From positions 21,575 through 85,574 of the forward strand of contig JAPLDF010000005.1 of NCBI GenBank assembly GCA_026391835.1: a stretch of 64,000 nucleotides of DNA. The letters are read 5' to 3'. Positions 53,701 to 62,200 of the stretch are shown one piece after another. This DNA is from Bacteroidota bacterium. Its GTDB lineage: Bacteria; Bacteroidota; Bacteroidia; Bacteroidales; FEN-979. Under the pieces are notes generated by a model. The model did no database searches. It was not told where the DNA came from and saw only the letters and a list, made by a program, of their open reading frames with translations. Positions within the stretch are counted from its first letter, which is position 1. Each line of letters begins with the position of its first letter. The translations under genes were made by a program, and so were the position numbers.

Positions 53701-56700
53701 TGCAGGTACCAAAACGGCAACCGGAGTGTTAACCGTAGCCGGGAATGTTGGCATAACAGCTAACTTCAGTGCGGGTTCTTACGCTCATTCTGTGAGTGGA
53801 AACTGGACAAACAGCGGTACCTTCACACCTGGCGGCAGCACAGTGACTTTCAATGGAACAGGGGCACAGACCATCAACAACGGAGCCAGTGCTTTCAATA
53901 ATTTCACGATAACCAATACAGGAGGCACCTGTACCTCATCATCGAACGGGATCACGGTAAACGGTACATTAACCACCAACCCAGGCACTATCCTGGATAT
54001 GGCAACCTTTGCCCTTGTTGTTAGTTCTGCAAGTCATTCTGGTACACTTTTAACACAAAACACATCATCATCGCCCTTGACAACCGGTAAAACCTGGGGC
54101 GGACTGGTAAACTACAACAGTGTTTCCACTGCACAAAAAGCGATGGCGGGAACCTACAACAATCTTAGCATAAGCACGACGGGGGGCGCAACCGCAAGCG
54201 GAGATATAACGGTGAACGGAATATTGAACCTTGCCGCCGCCAATCCTTCAGCCACCAATGGGTGCCTGGAAATGGTAACTAACTGGAACAGTTACCCTTC
54301 ATCGGGCAATGCAGTACCGGCAAGCATCACCTCGTCAACCCTCTATATGGGCCCGTCAGCTACCACCACAGGTGCAGGAGATGTATCCGGTATCGTTACA
54401 CGTAACTACCAGACTGTTGCAAACACTACTTATTCATTTGGCAATCAGTATACAACAATTTCTTTTACGCCCGGGAGTTCCCCAACCTATCCATCCTCTG
54501 TAACCATGGTGATTAAAATCGGGGTAGCTCCTGGCGGCTTCAGCGGTGCAGTTAAGCGAAGCTTTCAAATTTTGCCGGAGGGAGGTACCAACTGCTACGT
54601 CATTGCCAATTACCACTACCTGGATGCTGAACTTAATTCGAATACTGAAGCCAACCTGGTCACATGGGATTATGACATTGATGGTGGCTCATCCTCTCCG
54701 GACGAGCATGGAAGGGCTGCTTATGACTTTACCAACAACTACATTGGAATGTCAAATATTCCGATCAATTATTTCCAGTATGTAAGTCCCGGTCATACAT
54801 GGAGGACCATCTTTGAATTGGCCAATCATGGGTCAACAAAGTACTTAACATGGACCGGCAATTATATGGACACAGACTGGACAAATGGTGCCAACTGGTC
54901 ACCAGCAGGTAATGTTCCGGATAATACATGTTTTATTATCATTCCCGATGCCACTACAACGCATAACCTATCCCCGGTTTTACCAACGGGTACAACTTCA
55001 ATTAACACATTGACCATCTATTCGGGTGGAGTTCTGGTGATGGGATCCAATACACTCACCATCGAAAACAGTCTGAGCGCCGGCTGGGAAGACCAGAATA
55101 CCAATGGCAACGATCCCGGGACAAGTACGGTGATTTTTGCCAATGCCGGGGCTACGGTTTCCGGTACCGGGCGGTTTTACAATCTCACAATAAATTCAGG
55201 TGCCGGGTTGACAAACGCCAGCGGAAGTACTGTGAAAATTCAAAATACAATGACAAAGACCGGTACCTGGTATTGTGATGTATCCAACAATACGGTTGAA
55301 TACAATGGTGCGGCTCAAACAGTTGTCTTACCGGATGGCAATAATGAATATTACAACCTGGCCTTAAGCGGAAGCGGTACAAAAACGTTGCCAGCCACCC
55401 TTGTTATCAGCAAAGATTTCTCATTGGCAGGTTCTGCAGTTGCATCGGGAACCACACTTTCGGTAGGCGGCAACTTCACCAGCAGTTCTTCCGGCAGTTT
55501 CTCAGTTGGTACGGTAAATCTAAACGGCACTAGTCAGCAAACACTCGGCGGAACCGCCACCACCACTTTCAGCAACCTTACCGTTGACAATGCCAGCGGT
55601 GTGGCACTGGGCTACAACGAAACGGTGACCGGTACGTTGAATCTTACCAGCGGCCTGATTACCACCGGCAGCAACACACTTACGGTTGGATGTTCGGGAA
55701 GCATTGCAAACGCCAATGCCTCAAAATACATAGATGGCAAACTGGCCAGGATCTATTGCGCAACAGGGTCGAAAGATTTCCCGACAGGAAAGGGTGGAAA
55801 TTACCGTCTGTTGACTTTAAACTATACAGCCCTGGATTTGACAAGCACTGTAACGACCGAGCAGTTTGAATCCACGCTGCCCGGATCCCTACCTTCCAAC
55901 GTTACGGAGCAGACAGGACGCCACTGGACGATATCCCAATCCGGAGCGACAACCTATGCCTTTTCATTGACACTCGACGGATCGCCGTTTACGCCATCTG
56001 GTACCAGCACAGCGAAAATCCTTACAGGCGATGGTTCAAGCAACACAGCCCTGGCAGCAAGTTTCAGCTCCCCCAGTTTTACGGCAACCGGGGTGTCAGG
56101 TTTCGGCAATTTTGCTGCCGGCTCTGAATGCGACCCACCGACAATAGACACCCAGCCTTCAGCCGCAACATCCTGCGACGGAACAGGGGCCCCGACTTTC
56201 ACCATATCTGCCAGCGGAGGCGGGTTATCGTACCAATGGGACGAAAGCACCACCGGAACCGGAGGAACATTCACACCTCTTACAGATGGCGGGATGTATT
56301 CAAATGCCACTTCTTCAGTTTTAACCATTACAAACCCATCGTACAGCATGAATGGATATGCCTACAGGGTGGTTGTGAGCCGTGATTGCGGTTCAAGTAT
56401 CACATCTGATGCGAAAACATTAACGGTATATGCGCTTCCCCAGGGAACCCTGTCGGGAAACACAATTTGTCCGGGTGGCACAGGACAACTCACCTGGACT
56501 GCCACTGCTGGAACCGGCCCGTTTGAGGTTATTTATAACGATGGTGCGGCTAACCGGACTGTCTCCGGGATAAGTTCAGGAAGTGCTTTCAATGTAAATA
56601 CCAACCCGACAGTCACGACATCCTATGCACTGGTTTCGGTTACCGGTCTTTATTGCCCGCGTACAGGGGGTTTTACCGAAGGCACGGGAACGGTTGCCGT

Positions 56701-58300
56701 TCTTACTTCAGCAACATGGAATGGCAGTATAAGCAACAACTGGCATACTGCCGATAACTGGACACCGGCCTATGTTCCTTATTCCTGCACGGATGTTCTC
56801 ATTCCTGTGGTTACGAACTTCCCGACAATCACCTCGGCAGGAACCTGCCATAACATTACGCTTGAATCGGGTGCCTCGCTCATCGACAATGGAAACCTCA
56901 CGGCAGGAGGTACGGCAACAGTTGAGCGATTTATTGTAAATGACTTCAAATGGCATTTCCTGTCCTCTCCTGTTGCGGCACAGGCGATCTGGCCAAATTT
57001 CGCCCCGGCTCCCTCCGGAGACCCCCTCACTTTTGGTGTTGCACCATGGAACTGGGATTTTTACTACTGGAACCCCAACACAAATTTGACAGATCAGCTT
57101 TACTGGGTTAATCTTCGTCAGAATGTTGCAGGTGATTACAATGCCAGGGAAGTGGATGCTTCCGGCAGTGTTGCCGGATTTGGAAGTGCCACGCCCTACT
57201 TTACAGTGGGAAGAGGGTATCTTGCTGCTTACACTGGCGACTGGAACATTGCAACAGGTTCTCCGGAAACCCATCAGTACACGGGTGCGTTAAATTCAAC
57301 AACAGTTACAAGAGCTGTTATCGCAGGGGGTAATGCATGGAACCTTGTCGGCAATCCCTACCCCTCTTCCCTCGACTGGCAGGCCACTTCGGGATGGACA
57401 CGTACCAGCCTGACCCAGAATGGCGGCACTTATTATGACATGTGGATTTTGAACCCGGCAAACGGAAATTATGGGGTAATCAATTCAGCCCCGGCAAGCC
57501 AGGGTACCAATTCCGTTTCCAAAGATATCGCCCCGATGCAGGCATTTTTTGTGAATGCAGCATCTTCAGGTGACCTGACCATGACCAGTGCCGCACAGGT
57601 GCACTCTTCGCAATCCTGGCTCAAGAGCAGCACTGACATGGAAAACACGCTCAGGCTGGTCCTGACCACCTCGGCCAACACTTACAGCGACGAAATGATT
57701 GTGGCTGTGAATGCCGGTTTTGAAAACGGGGGTTCCTGGAAATTCTGGAGCATGTACACAGAAGCTCCGGAATTGTACTCCATCAAAAACGGCAGTGATT
57801 ATTCCATCGACAGGATCCCGTCGGTAGATGAAAACTCGGTGGTACCTCTTGGAATAAAAGCCGGACTCGATGCCACTTACACGCTGTCGGCAACCGGCAC
57901 CGGCAATTTCTATATCGCAAAAAGCATTATCCTCGAAGACCTTAAAACAGGGGCAACCCAGGAACTGAAGAACAATCCCATCTATTCATTTTCTGCAGGT
58001 CCGGGCGACAATGCCGAACGCTTTCATATCCATTTCGGGGCACCTTTCGGAATTAACACCCGGGATATAAACAGCAACTTCTCCATTCGTGCGTTCAACA
58101 ATGCGGTTTTTGTAACCAGCATTTCAGGAAGGACTCCGGATGGGACGATCTGCATCTTTGATGTTTTAGGCCGGAAACTGGTTCAGAAAAAAATGATGGA
58201 TCAAACCACCAGGATCGACATGGCCGTACCTCCAGGATGCTATATCATAACATTGTTTACCCGCGACATGACATACAGCAAAAAAATATTCATTCACTAG
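50792..58300 (+). CDS. Giant secreted Ig/beta-repeat protein with T9SS sorting domain
   Basis: About 2502 residues from the ATG at 50792, which starts a good signal peptide (LQIVPFIVLALLFSATMVRA). The N-terminus has a GAWSTPATWS motif typical of Bacteroidota surface proteins. Strand-rich filamentous repeats (GNFTLSAG, NINGTYT) follow. A putative-Ig (He_PIG-like) domain near 490-570 contains LPTGLSFNTSTGAITGTP, and an Ig-like domain near 1790-1890 contains LSYQWDESTTGTG. The AGDVSGIVTRNY cassette matches that of the first giant protein. The last about 460 residues (NWDFYYWNPN, GSWKFWSM, NAERFHIHFGAPFGI) match that protein's tail closely, and the end is a T9SS sorting domain. Adhesin-like; no enzyme motif. 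Confidence 0.88.
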   Translation: MKTKSLQIVPFIVLALLFSATMVRATTYYSKANGAWSTPATWSTIGYGNTTNTGTFPKAGDIANIGSGYTITVSANATCASITIDANGVLNPLTTRTVSATTSITINGTYTNQSTGAITTPSWTCNGTYNHATSSVTIPKGSTASTWAATSNLNITGTYTSATVFANFIGQTFGNVTFNPTSMTNTVCLFGASGSVTVQGNFTITQTGSSTLYMRISGQQFVGVLNINGNFTLSAGIFDMHNGLTTPTTSAINLKGNFTLSGTSKLTQTTIQAGSTVNFNFTGTSVQTVSISPTASITSQATTPTCAIQFTVASGATIDMGTSVLTGTNNTSFTLSAGATIVTANTGGLSSSGATGSVQVNGPRSYNPTANYTYNSAVAGQVTGNGVTAANTLTLNNITTDGVTFSNAIAISGNMSVPASAHVNLGTFTSSAASLTLGGVNQTSGTSYGGINSSAANKPTTYFNAGTTGILNVSLLAPSNLTYNSPFVFPLNVAITPEYPTVTGSVTSYSILPALLPTGLSFNTSTGAITGTPTVNTVSTNYTVTATNSAGNTTCAIVISVGDNRYAVAAGNWNSASTWSLTSGGASGAAVPVSGDLVYIGEGSNSWTVTIPAGYSAVCGNLTMGNYSAATVATLTFATGGTSSLAVGHDLVMNRPNATATSAINLNDGSITIGGMLMLANSDLTPNASASLVNTVNISTGTITTADLYFNGQAAAQSQVVFSGAGKLNISGSLTFGYILGVLTPSTGTVNFNGTSAQTIPVGVSSVTYSNLAINNTSAGGATASAAISATNVTGNLVVGDIASGSKFDNGGFAVVLASGKTLNVANGSTLNLSGTTTMATVSGGGTKTFGATSTVDYAGSAQIVTAETYGHLTLSGSGTKTLPASTLNTAGNFTMSGTASATALAVINTGGNFTLNAGSSFSAATFTHTVGGNWSNNGTFTPGSSTINFNGAGAGNIGASNFNHITFTGAGTKTATGVLTVAGNVGITANFSAGSYAHSVSGNWTNSGTFTPGGSTVTFNGTGAQTINNGASAFNNFTITNTGGTCTSSSNGITVNGTLTTNPGTILDMATFALVVSSASHSGTLLTQNTSSSPLTTGKTWGGLVNYNSVSTAQKAMAGTYNNLSISTTGGATASGDITVNGILNLAAANPSATNGCLEMVTNWNSYPSSGNAVPASITSSTLYMGPSATTTGAGDVSGIVTRNYQTVANTTYSFGNQYTTISFTPGSSPTYPSSVTMVIKIGVAPGGFSGAVKRSFQILPEGGTNCYVIANYHYLDAELNSNTEANLVTWDYDIDGGSSSPDEHGRAAYDFTNNYIGMSNIPINYFQYVSPGHTWRTIFELANHGSTKYLTWTGNYMDTDWTNGANWSPAGNVPDNTCFIIIPDATTTHNLSPVLPTGTTSINTLTIYSGGVLVMGSNTLTIENSLSAGWEDQNTNGNDPGTSTVIFANAGATVSGTGRFYNLTINSGAGLTNASGSTVKIQNTMTKTGTWYCDVSNNTVEYNGAAQTVVLPDGNNEYYNLALSGSGTKTLPATLVISKDFSLAGSAVASGTTLSVGGNFTSSSSGSFSVGTVNLNGTSQQTLGGTATTTFSNLTVDNASGVALGYNETVTGTLNLTSGLITTGSNTLTVGCSGSIANANASKYIDGKLARIYCATGSKDFPTGKGGNYRLLTLNYTALDLTSTVTTEQFESTLPGSLPSNVTEQTGRHWTISQSGATTYAFSLTLDGSPFTPSGTSTAKILTGDGSSNTALAASFSSPSFTATGVSGFGNFAAGSECDPPTIDTQPSAATSCDGTGAPTFTISASGGGLSYQWDESTTGTGGTFTPLTDGGMYSNATSSVLTITNPSYSMNGYAYRVVVSRDCGSSITSDAKTLTVYALPQGTLSGNTICPGGTGQLTWTATAGTGPFEVIYNDGAANRTVSGISSGSAFNVNTNPTVTTSYALVSVTGLYCPRTGGFTEGTGTVAVLTSATWNGSISNNWHTADNWTPAYVPYSCTDVLIPVVTNFPTITSAGTCHNITLESGASLIDNGNLTAGGTATVERFIVNDFKWHFLSSPVAAQAIWPNFAPAPSGDPLTFGVAPWNWDFYYWNPNTNLTDQLYWVNLRQNVAGDYNAREVDASGSVAGFGSATPYFTVGRGYLAAYTGDWNIATGSPETHQYTGALNSTTVTRAVIAGGNAWNLVGNPYPSSLDWQATSGWTRTSLTQNGGTYYDMWILNPANGNYGVINSAPASQGTNSVSKDIAPMQAFFVNAASSGDLTMTSAAQVHSSQSWLKSSTDMENTLRLVLTTSANTYSDEMIVAVNAGFENGGSWKFWSMYTEAPELYSIKNGSDYSIDRIPSVDENSVVPLGIKAGLDATYTLSATGTGNFYIAKSIILEDLKTGATQELKNNPIYSFSAGPGDNAERFHIHFGAPFGINTRDINSNFSIRAFNNAVFVTSISGRTPDGTICIFDVLGRKLVQKKMMDQTTRIDMAVPPGCYIITLFTRDMTYSKKIFIH

Positions 58301-58412
58301 AAATAACTCTATAAGAAATAACAGGACAGAAAACAAGCCGACCTTACTTTTATTTTCAACGAATAATCCGGTTTATTGGAAAAATAAATCATCATATTCT
58401 GTTAATATTGTT

Positions 58413-58420
58413 TATATTTG
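58413..58420 (+). promoter_or_regulatory. -7 box (TATATTTG) upstream of the PID-CTERM-like gene
   Basis: TATATTTG, 159 bases before the ATG at 58580, in the spacer after the second giant gene. Long leader; tentative. Confidence 0.4.
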
Positions 58421-58579
58421 TGCTATTATAGACGAAATAATAATTCCGCAGCAACATTGATTCACTGGGCCAGGGTTACGCTCATACAATCACCGGAATT
58501 CTATTTTGCCGACTTTTTTGCAACAACCTAACATACAGCAACAAAGTATTTATTCATCCGAATACGAACAGATAACAAA

Positions 58580-58834
58580 ATGAAAAAAACTCTAGCCAGC
58601 TTTCTGCTCTTAAGCTTAATCCTGCTCAGCACTTCTACTTTGAATGTCAGTTTTGCACAGGTTCCGCCAGCGCCACCCAGCAATCATGGGGAATCAGGAA
58701 ACAAGGGCCCGTCAGGAGATGCTCCACTGGAAGACGGCATTGGGCTTTCACTTATCCTGGCAGCCGTATACGGAGGGTTCATTGTGTATAAGATGAGAAG
58801 AAAGGAAACTGAAATTAAGCTGCAATCCAAATAA
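58580..58834 (+). CDS. Small exported protein with PID-CTERM-like anchor
   Basis: 84 residues: an N-terminal signal peptide (MKKTLASFLLLSLILLSTS... ending VSFAQ), a short Pro/Ser/Gly-rich linker of about 25 residues, then APLEDGIGLSLILAAVYGG, a transmembrane stretch, and a basic tail (KMRRKE). The end fits the PID-CTERM type of C-terminal sorting signal (PxDGG…LLAAG…, basic tail) known from Bacteroidota, which an exosortase-like enzyme is thought to process. There is almost no mature domain between the two signals. The gene sits between two giant surface-protein genes. Confidence 0.75.
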   Translation: MKKTLASFLLLSLILLSTSTLNVSFAQVPPAPPSNHGESGNKGPSGDAPLEDGIGLSLILAAVYGGFIVYKMRRKETEIKLQSK

Positions 58835-58937
58835 CAAATTGAGTGAATTCTGCTCATTCCCGGGGAGGATAATGCCATCACTGTTCCCTGGCTCCCGGGA
58901 ATCCTGAAGATTAGAAAAGAATTTAACAAGTTATATG

Positions 58938-58980
58938 AAAAGAGGGCATCCCAAAAGGGCGTCCTCTTTTCTTTTTATTT
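58938..58980 (+). terminator. Terminator after the PID-CTERM-like gene
   Basis: AAAAGAGGGC (58938-58947) pairs with GTCCTCTTTT (58961-58970), and CTTTTTATTT follows. Similar in stem and tail to the terminator at 12788. Confidence 0.75.
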
Positions 58981-59039
58981 CCTTCAAAGTGGGGACCTCG
59001 TCACATATTATTGACAATCTTTGTATTATTTCAAATTAA

Positions 59040-59150
59040 CCATAAATCCCGTCAGGGATTAAATCCGGGTAGCGGGTATTTGGGGGAGTGGTATTTCGTC
59101 CCGTATGGGACGATATCGAATGCGATCAGGACAATGCTACCCATCTTAAG
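59040..59150 (+). repeat. Palindromic intergenic repeat, diverged copy C
   Basis: Shares the core TTTCGTCCCGTATGGGACGA and the CCGGGTAG/CTACCC outer pair with copies A and B, with diverged flanks and an extra TCCCGTCAGGGA palindrome at 59047-59058. It lies between the 3' ends of convergent genes. Confidence 0.7.
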
Positions 59151-59194
59151 TACCTAAAGGCACAAAGCTGGTATACCTTATGACCTAAAACAGA

Positions 59195-59230
59195 AAAGAG
59201 GCTGTCTTAAAAGTACGAGACAGCCTCTTT
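59195..59230 (-). terminator. Terminator of the BACON-type protein gene
   Basis: Perfect 13-bp arms AAAGAGGCTGTCT (59195-59207) and AGACAGCCTCTTT (59218-59230). On the minus strand it is followed by TTCTGTTTTAGG, so it ends the gene that stops at 59256. Confidence 0.88.
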
Positions 59231-59255
59231 CCGTTTTCATCAGGTAGATGAAGAT

Positions 59256-62200
59256 TTATTTCACCACAACCTTCCTGACTGCAGTACCTTCAGCAGTTGT
59301 GATCCGCAAAAAGTAATTTCCCCTGGGCTGATCCGATAGGTCAAAGGTGTAACTGTCCTTTCCGGAGCAATTGGAAACGCTGATGATTTTGCCTTCCATG
59401 TTCACGACCTCAACTTCCATTGGTACGAGCCATCCATCAGAGGCAGTGAGTGTAAACTTACCTGTACTGGGATTCGGGAAAAGCATGATGCTGCTTGTGA
59501 TCCTGTCGGGCATCCCAACAAGACCTTCCTGGGAAACAGTTACAGTGACTGCAGTTAGTCCGTTCACACTCACCGTAATGATGGCAGCACGCGGGTTCAT
59601 CCCCGTATTTTCCTGGTAAACAGCATCAATGGTTCCACTCCCGCTTCCCGAGGGGGTCACTGTACACCATGAAGCATCGGAATTCGCGGTCCAGTTGCTG
59701 TTGGATGCAACACTAAAGTTTGTTGTGCCGGCCGCAACAGTTACATTGCGGTTGCCAGGGGTCACAAGCAGCGTCGGGGTCACCCCTGCCTGCGTTACGG
59801 TTACCACGATCGGCCCAAGCCCGTTGACAAGCACCGTGATATTTGCAACACGCTGGCTGGCTGACACATTCTCAAGGTAGGAGGCGTTCAATGTTCCGTT
59901 ACCGGTGCCGGATGGGGTAACGGTACACCATCCCTGGTCGCTGCTTGAGGTCCAGTTTGAATTGGTTGTAACATTAAAGCTGGTATTTCCTGCAGGGGCG
60001 GTCACATCCTGGTTTGAAGGGGTCACAGTCAGTGTTGGGGTAATACCTGCCTGGGTTACCATTACCGTTACAGGTGATATGCCTGCAACCGTCACAGTGA
60101 TGTTCGCAACCCGCGTAAGGGCCGTTGTATTCTCAGTATAAGTTGCAAGGATGGTTCCGTTGCCACTGCCTGATGTTGTCACCGTGCACCATGTCTGATC
60201 GCTTGTTACGATCCATGATGAGTTGGAGGTAACTGTAAAGGATGTATTGCCCGCCACTGAAGTAACATTCTGGTTGGGAGGGGTGACAAGGAGGGTGGGA
60301 GCCGTTCCTGCCTGCGAAACGGTGACGACAACCGGTGTTACGCCTGCAGCGGTCACTGTAATGTTTGTAACCCGCGATGAAAAAGATGCATTCTGGGTGT
60401 AGGTCGCATTGATGGTCCCGTTTCCGGTTCCCGTGGGGGTAACGGTACACCATGTCTGATCGCTTGTGACCGTCCAGGGCGTGAGCACATTTGTTGTGAC
60501 ACTAAAGGTGGTAGCCCCCGCAGCTGCTGTAACCGGCTGGTTGGGAGGCGTTACGGCAAGTGAAAGCGCAGCGCCTGCCTGGGTTACAGTCACAACAACA
60601 GGGGTAAGCCCGGTAACAGTCACGGTAACATTGGCAACCCTGGAAGTGGTAAGCACATTCTGGGCATAGGTGGCGGTGATGGTGCCGCTGCCATTCCCTG
60701 AAGGTGTAACAGTACACCAGGTTTGGTTGCTGGTGGCTGTCCATGCCGAATTGGAGGTAACAGTGAAGGGCGTCGTTCCCGCCGGGGCAGTGACATTCTG
60801 GTTTGGCGGTGTGACTGAAAGCGTCGGAGAACCTGCTGTTCCTGTGAGACTTACATCATCTACTCCCCAATAGCGGCCATAGGTTCCGGTATAATTCCAT
60901 CTGATCTTTACCTGGGTCTGCCCGGTGAGCGCAGGAATAACCTGGCTGAAAGCTTCAGGGTTTGTGGTGGTCACCGTAAAGGTTGATATGATCGTCCACG
61001 TTGTCCCATTGTTGATGCTGTACGACACGGTTCCGGATGTTCCGGTGGTTGACCTGAAATAATGGTTGAATTGAAGGGTAATGTTCGTATAACCTGTCAT
61101 ATCAATGGTAGGCGTAACAAGGTCGGCATTTTGCGTATTCCCTGCACCATAGGCGCGGCTGTTCAGGAATGCATAATTTCCGGTAAGTGCTGGCAATGGA
61201 GTTTGCCCGGTAATTACGCCAAACTGCCAGATTTGCCCGTTTCCCTGGTTATCGGTCTGCGACCAGCATGTCGGGATGGTGGTGGCCGAAAAACTCTGGC
61301 TGAAAGGAAGGGTATAAACCCCGCAATTGGTTGTGAAGGTCAGATCATTGCCATAGGATGTTCCTGATGCATTGGTTGCATAAGCCCTGATATGATAGGT
61401 GGTATTGGCCAGAAGCCCGGTGAGTGAGCTTGGAAACACCCCCAGGCCGGCCCCGTCGGTGGTATGGCTGCCTGCGATGGTCGGGTTGGCGGCAGTTCCC
61501 CAGCATGTACCACGTGCGGTAACAGCACCCCCTCCGTCGGAGGTTACATTCCCGCCTGCAGTTGCGGTGGTTGTGGTGATGGCGGTAGCCGCAGTGGTAA
61601 TCACAGTGGCAGCACACGGAATAAATGTCATGTCGTTGCCATTGCCGGTACCGTCAACATTGACAGCCACGATGCGGTAATGGTAGGTTGTACCGGCAAT
61701 GAGCCCTGTAATGGGGGCATTGACCGTAAGCGTTGTATTGCCGGCACCTGCAGCGACTGTTGTCGTATTGTTGCCATAGCTCGCGGTAGTTCCCCATTCA
61801 AAATGGTAGGATGTTGCCAGTCCATTCGGGTTGACGCTTCCGTTTAGGGTAGCTCCGGTACAGGTGATTCCCGTGGGATCATTTGTTGTGACAACCGGGT
61901 TGTTGGCAAATTTAAAGGAGGCAATACGTGTATGCCAGCCTGTAGGAGAAGTTGTGACATAGTATTCAGTGGTAAACCAGTAAGTTGCCTTGGCCATGGG
62001 GTCGCAACTCATGGCACTGTAGTCTCCCCAGCGCGCCGCGGAGCCTGTTTGTGAGCCGGTGCCATTAAAAATCCCTCTTTCTGCAATGGTCATCTGGTTC
62101 AGGGCATCATTCTTCTTACGCCCCGTGTACCTGATCGAAGGATAGAGGCTTGACCCGGAGACTGAATAGCCCAGGGCCATGTTCCCGCTTGAATCCATGG

